From NCBI RefSeq assembly GCF_001038425.2, contig NZ_LDPV02000017.1, positions 1-64,000 on the forward strand: a stretch of 64,000 bases of DNA, written 5' to 3'. How positions within the stretch are numbered: the first letter of the stretch is position 1; every line of letters starts with the position of its first letter. The DNA is from Ornithinibacillus contaminans (GTDB lineage: Bacteria > Bacillota > Bacilli > Bacillales > Amphibacillaceae). A program made the position numbers and the translations under genes. The notes beneath the pieces were generated by a model that saw only the letters and a list, made by a program, of their open reading frames with translations, was not told where the DNA came from and did no database searches. Shown piece by piece: positions 39,995-49,109 of the stretch.

Positions 39995-40945
39995 ATGTCT
40001 CATTACCAAAAATCAAATATGAAGGTATTCTCACTTAATTCTAATCGTAAACTTGCGGAAGAAATCGCAAGCCATATTGGAATCTCATTAGGAAAATGCA
40101 CCGTAACAGCTTTTAGTGATGGTGAAATTCAAATTAATATTGAAGAAAGTGTTCGTGGTAGTGATGTTTATGTTGTTCAGCCTACCAGTACACCGGTAAA
40201 CGAGCATATGATGGAACTATTAATCATGTTAGATGCTTTAAAGCGTGCTTCTGCAAAATCTATTACGGTTGTGATGCCTTATTATGGTTATGCTAGACAG
40301 GACAGAAAAGCAAGAGCGAGAGAACCGATTACGGCAAAACTAATAGCCAATCTATTAGAGACAGCTGGATCAAATCGTGTTATCACACTTGATTTACACG
40401 CACCACAAATCCAAGGCTTCTTTGATGGCCCAATTGATCACTTGCAAGGTGTTCCATTATTATCGGATTACTTCGAGGCGAAAAACTTTGATGATTTAAT
40501 CATCGTTTCACCTGATCACGGTGGTGTAACGAGAGCTAGAAAAATGGCAGATCGATTAAAAGCGCCAATCGGTATCATTGATAAAAGAAGACCACGTCCT
40601 AATGTTGCAGAGGTAATGAACATTGTTGGTAATATCGAGGGAAAAACTGCCATCCTGATTGATGACATCATTGATACAGCTGGTACGATTACACTAGCAG
40701 CCAATGCATTAATTGAAAACGGAGCAAAAGAAGTATATGCATGTTGCACGCATCCGGTATTATCTGGGCCAGCAATTGAGCGCATTGAAAACTCTAAAAT
40801 TAAAGAGTTAGTCGTTACCAATTCAATCCCACTTCCAGAAGAGAAGATGATTGATAAAATCACACAGTTATCTGTTGCACCATTAATTGGTGAAGCAATT
40901 ATCCGAGTACATGAGGAACAATCCGTTAGTATTTTATTCGATTAA
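39995..40945 (+). CDS. prs: Ribose-phosphate pyrophosphokinase
   Basis: Prs makes PRPP from ribose-5-phosphate and ATP for purine, pyrimidine, NAD, His and Trp synthesis. The 316 residues contain the PRPP-synthase signature [33 protein letters not shown] and the PRPP loop [12 protein letters not shown]. Its product is the effector of PurR encoded 2 kb upstream. GGAGGGTTTAGTTC precedes the ATG. Confidence 0.98.
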   Translation: MSHYQKSNMKVFSLNSNRKLAEEIASHIGISLGKCTVTAFSDGEIQINIEESVRGSDVYVVQPTSTPVNEHMMELLIMLDALKRASAKSITVVMPYYGYARQDRKARAREPITAKLIANLLETAGSNRVITLDLHAPQIQGFFDGPIDHLQGVPLLSDYFEAKNFDDLIIVSPDHGGVTRARKMADRLKAPIGIIDKRRPRPNVAEVMNIVGNIEGKTAILIDDIIDTAGTITLAANALIENGAKEVYACCTHPVLSGPAIERIENSKIKELVVTNSIPLPEEKMIDKITQLSVAPLIGEAIIRVHEEQSVSILFD

Positions 40946-40949
40946 TCAC

Positions 40950-40975
40950 GTTTAAGTACGCTGCTTTAAGGGAAC
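40950..40975 (+). promoter_or_regulatory. Sigma-B promoter of ctc
   Basis: GTTTAA (40950-40955), a 14-bp spacer and GGGAAC (40970-40975) match the sigma-B pattern GTTTAA-N12-14-GGGWAW at 11 of 12 positions. ctc is the classical sigma-B gene of B. subtilis. An overlapping TATAAT at 40980-40985 has no clear -35. Confidence 0.75.
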
Positions 40976-41076
40976 ATACTATAATACGCACCAAGATTTA
41001 GAAAGAAAATTTCATACGAGAAAGTTTGTCACCAAGTCTTGATGATATCTAGTTTACTATTGGAAGGATGATATTA

Positions 41077-41700
41077 ATGTCAGTAGCCTTAAATGCCAAG
41101 AAACGAGAAGATCATGCAAAGTCGACAACCAAACAACTTCGTAAAAATGGACAAGTGCCTGCCGTTGTATACGGAAAAGAAAAAGAATCTAAATCGATTG
41201 CTGTGAATAGTATGGAATTACTAAAGACAGTTCGAGATGAAGGGAAAAACGCCATTATTTCGTTACAAATTGAGGGAGAATCCCCGGTTAATGTCATGCT
41301 TCATGAATATCAAACCGATAATATAAAAGACCTATTAGTTCATGCGGACTTTTATATGGTGAACATGACAGAGGAGATGGATGCATCTGTACCGGTAAGA
41401 ATAGTTGGCGAACCAGAAAACGGAGTCGTCCAACAGCCATTATATGAAGTACAAGTCCGGGCAGTTCCAACCGATATCCCAACCGAAATTTCAATAGATA
41501 TTTCTTCTCATAGCATTGGTGATATTATTGCTGTAAAAGACTTACCATCAGCAAAAACATATCAAGTAACAGACGACCCTGACACCGTCATAGCAAGTGT
41601 ATTAGCACCAAACACAAATGCAGACGTAGAATGTACAGAAGAAACAACCGAACAACCCGAACTAACAGGCGAAGCCCAAACCGAGGAAAACGCAGATTAA
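41077..41700 (+). CDS. ctc: General stress ribosomal protein bL25 (Ctc/TL5 form)
   Basis: This two-domain 207-residue L25 form binds 5S rRNA. The N-terminal domain is L25-like (LNAKKREDHAKSTTKQLRKNG-VPAVVYGKEKE). The C-terminal TL5 beta domain is followed by an acidic Glu/Thr tail. ATG 41077 is chosen, with TTGGAAGG ten bases upstream; ATG 41068 is too close to it. The adjacent promoter implies induction under stress. Confidence 0.94.
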   Translation: MSVALNAKKREDHAKSTTKQLRKNGQVPAVVYGKEKESKSIAVNSMELLKTVRDEGKNAIISLQIEGESPVNVMLHEYQTDNIKDLLVHADFYMVNMTEEMDASVPVRIVGEPENGVVQQPLYEVQVRAVPTDIPTEISIDISSHSIGDIIAVKDLPSAKTYQVTDDPDTVIASVLAPNTNADVECTEETTEQPELTGEAQTEENAD

Positions 41701-41733
41701 TAACTAATAATCAACAATACAAAGACAAGAAGA

Positions 41734-41895
41734 GGCTGGGACATAAGTAAAATGAGAAGATACAAGGACGAACAATGCGCTGATTCAGCGCGAGGAGGCA
41801 CAGCAGCCCCCGCGGAAAGCGAAGTATATTCCCGGAGCGGGTATCGTGCACCAACGTTCGGATTTTATCTAACCATTAACACTTATGTCCCAGCC
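41734..41895. repeat. Foldable intergenic repeat, copy C (long form, 162 bp)
   Basis: Perfect 15-bp outer arms GGCTGGGACATAAGT and ACTTATGTCCCAGCC (41734-41748/41881-41895) enclose AGAT/ATCT and GAAC/GTTC. They also enclose a small GCGCTG/CAGCGC hairpin (41777-41791) and a GC-rich core shared with copy A. The flanks are shared with copy B. It separates ctc from pth and may terminate ctc. Confidence 0.9.
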
Positions 41896-41951
41896 CCATT
41901 ATTATATAGTTACGCCATACATAAGAATAAAAAATAAAGGAAGAAATAAGT

Positions 41952-42512
41952 ATGAAATGTATCGTTGGATTAGGAAATCCCGGCAAAAAATATCAATCTA
42001 CTAGACATAACATTGGATTCATGGCAATCAACGCCCTACTTAGCCGAAACAACTGGGAACTAAACAAAACAAAATTCAAAGGCAATTATGCCATCGAAAC
42101 AAAAAACGGCGAGAAGATTTTACTTCTCGAGCCACAAACCTATATGAACCTTTCCGGTGAATCCCTTCGCCCATTAATGGATTATTATGATATTGCCTTA
42201 GAAGATGTCCTAGTCATCTATGATGATCTCGACTTACCACCGGGAAAAATCCGCCTGCGCCAAAAAGGTGGCCACGGAGGTCATAATGGCATACGTTCCT
42301 TGATTGAACATCTTGGAACAAAGGATTTTAAACGAATTCGAATTGGCATAGGAAGACCTACTACACCAGTACCGGTAGTGGATTATGTGCTTGGGAATTT
42401 CCATGCAGAGGAGCAAGAAATGGTACTAGAAAGTATTGATAAAACGGTGGCTGCTTGTGAACGATGGTTAGAAATACCATTTGAAGAAGTCATGAATGAA
42501 TTTAATGGGTAG
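41952..42512 (+). CDS. pth: Peptidyl-tRNA hydrolase (SpoVC)
   Basis: Pth recycles peptidyl-tRNA released from stalled ribosomes. The 186 residues contain [20 protein letters not shown] with the catalytic His and Asn, [13 protein letters not shown] and [26 protein letters not shown] read in parts. In B. subtilis the gene is named spoVC because a mutation blocks sporulation. AAAGGAAGAAATAAGT precedes ATG. Confidence 0.97.
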   Translation: MKCIVGLGNPGKKYQSTRHNIGFMAINALLSRNNWELNKTKFKGNYAIETKNGEKILLLEPQTYMNLSGESLRPLMDYYDIALEDVLVIYDDLDLPPGKIRLRQKGGHGGHNGIRSLIEHLGTKDFKRIRIGIGRPTTPVPVVDYVLGNFHAEEQEMVLESIDKTVAACERWLEIPFEEVMNEFNG

Positions 42513-42546
42513 AAGCATTACACAAAAGAACAAATTTCTGTTTGCT

Positions 42547-42575
42547 GTATAAATTAGAACGTTTCGGATAAACCT
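42547..42575 (+). promoter_or_regulatory. Candidate sigma-F promoter of fin
   Basis: GTATA (42547-42551), a 14-bp spacer and GGATAAACCT (42566-42575) match the sigma-F boxes with two -10 mismatches and a spacer one base short. The -10 resembles that of gin. fin is a sigma-F gene in B. subtilis. Confidence 0.45.
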
Positions 42576-42617
42576 AGTAAAAATGAGAATTCGAGGTTTA
42601 TTCGAGGAGGTTTTTCT

Positions 42618-42848
42618 ATGTCTATTGTCTATAAATGTAGGCATTGTGGGCATGTGATAGGTGAATTACAGCAGCAGGTTGTTGATACATCCATGTTAGG
42701 ATGGAATAAGCTTACAGATGAGGAAAAAAGAGAAATGATTCAGTACAAATCAAATGGAGATGTAGAGATCCAAGCTATTTGCGAAAATTGCGAGGAGTCA
42801 CTTGGGCATCATCCAGAATATCATGAATTAGATTTTTTTATACAGTAG
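42618..42848 (+). CDS. fin: Anti-sigma-F factor Fin (YabK)
   Basis: Fin binds core RNA polymerase or sigma-F and helps switch from sigma-F to sigma-G in the forespore. The 76 residues show two CxxC zinc pairs (C7-R-H-C10 and C56-E-N-C59) and the typical SMLGWNKLTDEEKREMI and HPEYHELDFFIQ ends. GAGGAGGTTTTTCT precedes ATG. It lies between pth and mfd, as in Bacillus. Confidence 0.94.
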   Translation: MSIVYKCRHCGHVIGELQQQVVDTSMLGWNKLTDEEKREMIQYKSNGDVEIQAICENCEESLGHHPEYHELDFFIQ

Positions 42849-42864
42849 GATAGCAGGTTCACAA

Positions 42865-42894
42865 GCTTTGGTTCTTTAAACCAAGGCATTTTTG
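42865..42894 (+). terminator. Terminator of fin
   Basis: GCTTTGGTT pairs with AACCAAGGC (one wobble), followed by ATTTTTG. Confidence 0.8.
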
Positions 42895-42990
42895 CGCTTA
42901 CTAACAGTGGTAATAATGCCATTAAGAAAAAAGCTAGTAAGTTAGTAATGCGTACTTACTCGTAGGGAAAGTCACAATGGGGGTTATTAT

Positions 42991-45900
42991 GTGAAGGGTT
43001 TCAATCAATATTTACAATCCAAGGAAGATGTACAATCAATAATTGATGGGATTGATAATGGCTTACAGGAGCAGTTAGTGGCGGGACTATCTGGTTCTGC
43101 TAGAAGTATGCTCGTTTCTGCCATCGAGGCAGCAACAAAGCGTCCCATCCTCTTCCTTACATACCAATTAGTACAAGCACAGCAATTATATGATGATTTA
43201 ACCGTATTTTTAGATGAAGAGTATGTGCACCTCTATCCAGTAAACGAGCTCATTGCTTCTGAGATAGCGATCTCCAGTCCAGAGTTAAGAAGTCAACGGA
43301 TTGAGTCATTAACAAAATGGTCCGAGATGAAATCTGGAATTTTAATCGCACCAGTCGCAGCGCTGAAGCGTATTTTACCACCACAAAGCTATTGGAGTAA
43401 CTATCAGCTGCGATTTGTGGAAGGGGAAGAAATAGCGATAGATCGTTATTTAACGGCTTTAGTAGAGATGGGATATGAGCATGCCTCAATGGTTACCTCT
43501 CCTGGTGAATTTAGTCGTCGCGGGGGAATTATTGATATTTATTCGGTTACCGAGCCACATCCTATCCGGATTGAACTATTCGATGATGAGGTAGATTCCA
43601 TTAGATATTTCGATGCAGAGACACAGCGGTCCTTAGACAAACTTCAGGAAGTGGCAGTTGGTCCCGCAACCGAATTGCTCCTAACGGAAGAGGATATTTT
43701 AGTTGGTGCAGAACGTTTAGAGGCAGCATTCGGCAAGACATTGAAAAAGATTAAAATAGATGCTGCAAAAGAAGTACTTGTTGAGACGATCGAGCCAGAC
43801 ATTACCCGCTTGAAAAATTTAGAACGTTATCAGGAAATGCAAAAATATATTGGGTTTTTCTATGATAATCCTGCTAGTTTATTAGATTATTTACCTGAAA
43901 ATGGTCTTATCATGCTAGATGAAATGAGTAGAATCCAGGAGACCGCTACTAATTTAGATCATGAGGAAGCCCAATGGTATAGTAGCCTATTAGAAGCGAA
44001 TAAAATGGTCACAGATAGCAGATTCTCCTTTGATTGGCATACCATTTGGAATAATATGCATGTGCAACGGGTCTATATGTCGGTGTTTTTACGCCATATT
44101 CCCAATACTAATCCACAAAATATCATTAATCTTTCATCCAGATCGATGCAAGAATTTCATGGTCAAATGCATCTATTTAAAAATGAATTACAGCGCTGGA
44201 AAAAAGGTGATTTCTCTGTTGTCATCATGGCACCAAACGAATCAAGAGCGGATAAAATTCATTCGATTTTACGAGATTATGATATTGAAGCGAATAATAC
44301 AACTGAGCTGAATCTCCCAGTCGATATTCCAACGGTTGTCATTGGTAATCTAACAACTGGTATTGAATTACCGATGCATAAGCTAGCACTTATTACGGAA
44401 AATGAGTTATTCAAAAAGCGTTCCAAGCGAACACGGAAGAAGCAAAACATTTCCAATGCGGAGCGCATTCAAAACTACCAGGAATTAAAGATTGGCGATT
44501 ATGTTGTTCATGCCAATCATGGGATTGGGCGTTATGTAGGCATTGAAACACTTGCTGTGAATGATAAGCACAAGGACTACATGCTCATCAAGTATTCTGG
44601 TGATGATAAATTATTTGTGCCAATTGATCAAATCGATTTGGTTCAGAAATATGTCGGTTCAGAAGGAAAGGAACCAAAGCTTTACAAGCTAGGTGGAAGT
44701 GAATGGACGAAGGTCAAGCGTAAGGTGCAAACCTCTGTTGAGGATATTGCAGATGATCTTATCAAGCTATATGCGGAGCGGGAATCGAGAAAGGGCTTTG
44801 CTTTTTCACCAGATGGCGAAATGCAGCGTGAATTCGATGCTGCTTTTCCGTATCAAGAGACAGAGGATCAATTACGTTGTATCGAGGAAATCAAGTCCGA
44901 TATGGAAAAAGAAAGACCAATGGACCGCTTGCTTTGTGGGGATGTAGGATACGGAAAAACCGAAGTGGCAATCCGAGCGGCATTTAAAGCGGTAGCCGAT
45001 GGTAAGCAAGTCGCAATCCTTGTTCCGACAACCATCCTGGCCCAGCAGCATTATGAAACCATTCGGGAGCGATTTCAAGATTACCCAATCAATATTGGGT
45101 TATTAAGTAGATTCCGAACACCAAAGCAACAAAAGGAAACGACAGATGGCTTGCGATGTGGGCTTGTGGATGTCGTGATCGGAACCCATCGCCTGCTTTC
45201 AAAGGATATTGAATACCATGATCTTGGTTTATTAATTGTCGATGAAGAGCAGCGTTTTGGTGTGAAGCATAAGGAAAAAGTGAAGCAATTAAAAACCAAT
45301 ATTGATGTGTTAACACTAACGGCAACACCAATTCCTCGTACATTGCATATGTCAATGCTTGGGGTTCGTGATTTGTCAGTTATTGAAACCCCACCTGAAA
45401 ATCGTTTTCCAATTCAGACCTATGTATTGGAATATAATCCCGTGTTAATTCGAGAGGCCATTGAACGGGAAATGGCACGTGGTGGGCAAGTGTTCTTCTT
45501 ATATAATCGGGTGGAAAGCATTGATAAGATGGCGCGTGATATTGGCATGCTCGTTCCAGATGCACGCGTTGCGATTGCACATGGGCAAATGAATGAAACA
45601 GAGCTTGAGAATGTCATGTTTGGCTTTTTAGAAGGGGAATTTGATGTATTAGTCAGTACGACTATTATTGAAACGGGTGTAGATATTCCTAATGTAAATA
45701 CGCTAATCGTGTATGACGCAGACCGAATGGGACTCAGTCAGCTCTACCAGCTAAGAGGACGTGTTGGCCGTTCGAACCGTGTTGCCTATGCTTATTTTAC
45801 CTATAAAAGAGATAAGGTATTGACCGAGGTTGCGGAGAAACGATTACAGGCAATCAAGGAATTCACGGAGCTAGGTTCCGGATTTAAGATTGCGATGCGA

Positions 45901-46509
45901 GATTTATCCATACGTGGTGCGGGTAATTTACTTGGTTCTCAGCAGCATGGTTTTATCGATTCTGTCGGATTTGATATGTACAATCAGATGCTACGTGAAG
46001 CAATCGAGGCACGAAAGCTAGGAAAAGACATTGAGGATATCAAGCCATTTGATCCAGAGTTGATCCTATCCGTGGATGCCTATATTCCTGATACGTACAT
46101 TCAAGATGAAAAACAAAAAATCGATATGTATAAACAGTTCCAAACGATCACCTCTACCAATGATGTAAGTGATTTAAAGGATGAGCTGTTAGACCGCTTT
46201 GGTGATTTCCCAACAGAGGTAGAGAATCTATTTATCGTGTCAGAGCTCCGCTGGTTAGCAAAACAAGAACGAATCGAGTCCATCATGGAGAAAAACAATA
46301 AAATCGAATTACTCCTAGCAGAAGACCGTAGCCAGCAGGTCGATGGGGCCAAAATATTTGAATTAGCGAATGAATTTGGCCGTGACATCCAACTAGGAAC
46401 CGAACAGAATAAGCTAAAAGTAATTTATCGCATTACCAAAGAAACAAAATTTAAACGATATGACATCCTAATGGACTTCATTCGAAAAATGGATAGAATC
46501 AATCGTTAA
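42991..46509 (+). CDS. mfd: Transcription-repair coupling factor Mfd
   Basis: Mfd displaces RNA polymerase stalled at lesions and recruits UvrA. The 1172 residues run from a UvrB-homology module with SPGEFSRRGGIIDIYS, through the polymerase-interacting domain (HGIGRYVGIE). RecG-like helicase motors follow: Walker A LLCGDVGYGKTEVA, DEEQRFG and ATPIPRTLHMS. A TRG motif and a C-terminal D7 domain complete it. GTG is the start, with TGGGGGTTATTAT upstream. No clear terminator follows. Confidence 0.97.
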   Translation: MKGFNQYLQSKEDVQSIIDGIDNGLQEQLVAGLSGSARSMLVSAIEAATKRPILFLTYQLVQAQQLYDDLTVFLDEEYVHLYPVNELIASEIAISSPELRSQRIESLTKWSEMKSGILIAPVAALKRILPPQSYWSNYQLRFVEGEEIAIDRYLTALVEMGYEHASMVTSPGEFSRRGGIIDIYSVTEPHPIRIELFDDEVDSIRYFDAETQRSLDKLQEVAVGPATELLLTEEDILVGAERLEAAFGKTLKKIKIDAAKEVLVETIEPDITRLKNLERYQEMQKYIGFFYDNPASLLDYLPENGLIMLDEMSRIQETATNLDHEEAQWYSSLLEANKMVTDSRFSFDWHTIWNNMHVQRVYMSVFLRHIPNTNPQNIINLSSRSMQEFHGQMHLFKNELQRWKKGDFSVVIMAPNESRADKIHSILRDYDIEANNTTELNLPVDIPTVVIGNLTTGIELPMHKLALITENELFKKRSKRTRKKQNISNAERIQNYQELKIGDYVVHANHGIGRYVGIETLAVNDKHKDYMLIKYSGDDKLFVPIDQIDLVQKYVGSEGKEPKLYKLGGSEWTKVKRKVQTSVEDIADDLIKLYAERESRKGFAFSPDGEMQREFDAAFPYQETEDQLRCIEEIKSDMEKERPMDRLLCGDVGYGKTEVAIRAAFKAVADGKQVAILVPTTILAQQHYETIRERFQDYPINIGLLSRFRTPKQQKETTDGLRCGLVDVVIGTHRLLSKDIEYHDLGLLIVDEEQRFGVKHKEKVKQLKTNIDVLTLTATPIPRTLHMSMLGVRDLSVIETPPENRFPIQTYVLEYNPVLIREAIEREMARGGQVFFLYNRVESIDKMARDIGMLVPDARVAIAHGQMNETELENVMFGFLEGEFDVLVSTTIIETGVDIPNVNTLIVYDADRMGLSQLYQLRGRVGRSNRVAYAYFTYKRDKVLTEVAEKRLQAIKEFTELGSGFKIAMRDLSIRGAGNLLGSQQHGFIDSVGFDMYNQMLREAIEARKLGKDIEDIKPFDPELILSVDAYIPDTYIQDEKQKIDMYKQFQTITSTNDVSDLKDELLDRFGDFPTEVENLFIVSELRWLAKQERIESIMEKNNKIELLLAEDRSQQVDGAKIFELANEFGRDIQLGTEQNKLKVIYRITKETKFKRYDILMDFIRKMDRINR

Positions 46510-46883
46510 AACTATTCAACCTACAAAAAGGATTGAGGAATAACCCGCTAATTCCCAGAGTGGATCAGACGCTGGAACTTTAGTGGGCAAACAGTGGTTT
46601 CCCAGCTTCTGGAAAAGCAACAAAGTACGTTTTATTCTGTGATAAAATGGTATTTCATGTATAGTTCTTCCAAGATGATTAATACTATATTACACAACTG
46701 GAGTTTAGCGTCACCTGCCCCAAAAAAAGAAAACGAAGGTTGTGTTAAGCCAATAGTGGTTATGGACTGGTTATAGACCTAATCCAAACCAACAAACTCT
46801 ATCACCATTAGTGCGACATAATAGGCTAAGCTTCGAAACAATTAGGCACCAAAAATCATCATAAGAAAGCGAGGCTTCATTCA
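46510..46883. other. Intergenic spacer mfd-spoVT, no gene seen
   Basis: The 374 bases hold a small hairpin (TTTCCCAG/CTGGAAA near 46598-46616) and a CATAATA (46817-46823) that fits a sigma-G -10. No -35 lies at the right distance. The short frame here lacks a ribosome site or recognisable protein character. Confidence 0.5.
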
Positions 46884-47420
46884 ATGAAGGCAACAGGAAT
46901 TGTACGACGGATTGATGATTTAGGTAGAGTAGTCATCCCGAAAGAAATCAGAAGAACTTTACGAATTCGTGAAGGAGATCCATTAGAAATTTTTATTGAT
47001 CGGGAGGGTGAAGTTATTTTAAAGAAATACTCACCGATCAATGAATTGGGAAATTTTGCAACTGAATATGCACAAGCACTGTTTGATTCCCTACACTTTC
47101 CAGTCCTCATATGTGATCGTGACGAAATCATAGCGGTAGCAGGCGAATCCAAAAAAGATTACTTAAATAAAGGCATCGGGTCAAAACTTGAAAAGGCAAT
47201 TGAAAGCAGAACACAAACCATAGAACAAGAATCAAGCACGATTGAATTATTACCAGGCAAAGAAGAAACCATCAATTCATATTGTATTAGTCCAATTATC
47301 GCTAATGGAGATCCGATAGGCTGTGTCGTGATGTATGCAAGAGATGGAGAGAAGCTTAGTGAAGTCGAGCAAAAGGCATTAGAAACAGCTGCTAGCTTTT
47401 TGGCAAAGCAAATGGAATAA
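46884..47420 (+). CDS. spoVT: Stage V sporulation regulator SpoVT
   Basis: SpoVT tunes sigma-G genes in the forespore. The 178 residues comprise an AbrB-like N-terminal DNA-binding domain (MKATGIVRRIDDLGRVVIPK, then EIRRTLRIREGDPLEIFID) and a C-terminal GAF domain (about 55-178). The N-terminal 50 residues closely resemble AbrB encoded 20 kb upstream. AAAGCGAGGCTTCATTC precedes ATG. A terminator follows. Confidence 0.97.
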   Translation: MKATGIVRRIDDLGRVVIPKEIRRTLRIREGDPLEIFIDREGEVILKKYSPINELGNFATEYAQALFDSLHFPVLICDRDEIIAVAGESKKDYLNKGIGSKLEKAIESRTQTIEQESSTIELLPGKEETINSYCISPIIANGDPIGCVVMYARDGEKLSEVEQKALETAASFLAKQME

Positions 47421-47432
47421 CCGTAAGTGAAG

Positions 47433-47473
47433 GGCGAAAATTAGTACGGGCGATACTAATTTTCGCCTTTTCC
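47433..47473 (+). terminator. Terminator of spoVT
   Basis: GGCGAAAATTAGTA pairs perfectly with TACTAATTTTCGCC around seven bases, followed by TTTTCC. Confidence 0.9.
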
Positions 47474-47562
47474 TATGCATTCCGCTGGTACCATATTCGT
47501 TTAATCCTGTGCTATGCTATAATGAAGTGGATTTGAAGCAATTGTAAAAGGACGTCAATTTT

Positions 47563-49071
47563 ATGGAAATGAATAAAGTTATGAAAGGCGCATTACTGCT
47601 TACAGTAGCTGGTGTCATCAGTAAACTATTGAGTGCAGGCTACCGTATACCATTACAAAATTTAACTGGTGACATTGGTTTTTATATGTATCAACAGGTG
47701 TACCCAATTCTAGGGATTGCACTTGTCTTAGCATTATATGGATTTCCAACGGCAATTTCCAAGCTGACGGCAGAGGAAGAGACAATTAGCTATAAAAATT
47801 TTATCCTGCCACTGTTGCTTGTGTTAGTCGGGATCTGTTGGAGTATTGCGGTAGTACTATATGTATTTGCTGATTCACTAGCTATGTGGATTGGGGACGA
47901 CCAGCTTGCTCCTGCGTATAGAATGGCAAGTGCTGCCTTTTTGTTTATCCCGTTTACCGCCTTGTTAAGAGGTGTTTTCCAAGGGAAGGATATAATGAAA
48001 CCGACTGCTTATTCGCAGCTCGGTGAACAGCTTGTGCGTGTTGCCATTATTATTACTATTGCGGTCTTTGTGGCCATGAATGATTGGGATAGTTATGTAA
48101 TAGGGACGTTTGCTGGGGTTGCGGCAATCGCTGGTTCTCTAGTAGCGATTAGTATCCTCCTGATTTATTTTAGGAGGCTGACAGTAACTCCTAATGGGGA
48201 AAAGCCAATACATTGGAAATATTATCTTAAAAGTCTATTACTTGTAGGTATTGCAGCTTCGCTAAATCATATGCTACTACTTCTCCTGCAGTTTGCAGAT
48301 GCTTTTACGATGGTGCCCGGACTCCTGGAGTATGGCTATCATCTCCCAGAGGCGATGGAAGCGAAGGGGGTATTTGATCGTGGGCAGCCGCTTATACAAA
48401 TTGGAGCGGTGCTAGGTTCTGCCTTTGGACTGGCTATAATTCCGTCTTTATCGAAGGATAAACAAACAGAAGCGGAAAGCAGTCTACCAAATCAGGCTAG
48501 CCGAAGTGTGTGCCTAAGTATTTATCTAGCTGTTGGAGCGACACTTGGCTTAATGCTAATTTTCCCAGAGGCAAATCGCTTGCTCTATCAAGATAACCAA
48601 GGCGATACTAGTTTAACCATCCTTATGCTAGCACTCTTTTTGAGTGCTGTTGCCATTACAACAAGCGCAATTTTACAAGGATTAGGCTACATAAAACGAA
48701 CAGCAGTCTTTATTGGAGCTGCATTTTTGCTGAAATGGATAGCGAATGGGCTATTGGTTCCGTTGTTTGGTATAACAGGTAGTGCACTCGCTACTAATGT
48801 AGCGCTGTTATTCCTGCTTGTCGCTTCCTTTCTGACGGTAAAAAAACAAATAGGAATTCAGTTTAAAAACAAGCTGAACCTAAAGGCATTAAGTCTAGCA
48901 AGTATATGTATGAGTGGTTTTTTGGTGGTTGTAAACGTCTTGATTGCGACAGAGGCATTTACGAGACTGGAATTATTCTTTTATATTAGTGTCGTCTCTG
49001 TTGTTGGGGGACTTATTTATATCAGTATACTCCATCGCTATCAGGTGTTCACAGAGGATAATGAGCGATGA
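47563..49071 (+). CDS. yabM: MATE/MOP-superfamily polysaccharide flippase YabM
   Basis: This 502-residue, 12-14-helix membrane protein belongs to the SpoVB/MurJ/Wzx-like flippases. The N-terminal GALLLTVAGVISKLLSAGYRIP and GDIGFYMYQQVYPI match this group. The substrate is unknown (a lipid-linked wall or spore-wall precursor is likely). AAAGGACGTCAATTTT precedes ATG. It opens the yabM-yabN-rqcP-yabP-yabQ-divIC run. Confidence 0.92.
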   Translation: MEMNKVMKGALLLTVAGVISKLLSAGYRIPLQNLTGDIGFYMYQQVYPILGIALVLALYGFPTAISKLTAEEETISYKNFILPLLLVLVGICWSIAVVLYVFADSLAMWIGDDQLAPAYRMASAAFLFIPFTALLRGVFQGKDIMKPTAYSQLGEQLVRVAIIITIAVFVAMNDWDSYVIGTFAGVAAIAGSLVAISILLIYFRRLTVTPNGEKPIHWKYYLKSLLLVGIAASLNHMLLLLLQFADAFTMVPGLLEYGYHLPEAMEAKGVFDRGQPLIQIGAVLGSAFGLAIIPSLSKDKQTEAESSLPNQASRSVCLSIYLAVGATLGLMLIFPEANRLLYQDNQGDTSLTILMLALFLSAVAITTSAILQGLGYIKRTAVFIGAAFLLKWIANGLLVPLFGITGSALATNVALLFLLVASFLTVKKQIGIQFKNKLNLKALSLASICMSGFLVVVNVLIATEAFTRLELFFYISVVSVVGGLIYISILHRYQVFTEDNER

Positions 49072-49109
49072 CATCATGGATAACAACAAAAAAATAGGAG
49101 GAATTTGGG

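Noticed and set aside
41752-41937. 61-residue reading frame on the plus strand
   Set aside because: It lies wholly inside the foldable repeat between ctc and pth and has no ribosome site.
46594-46776. 60-residue frame between mfd and spoVT
   Set aside because: No ribosome site, no recognisable protein character, and not needed to explain the spacer.
46790-46823. Sigma-G promoter for spoVT based on CATAATA
   Set aside because: No -35 element of the GNATR type at 17-18 bases; only mentioned as a weak possibility.
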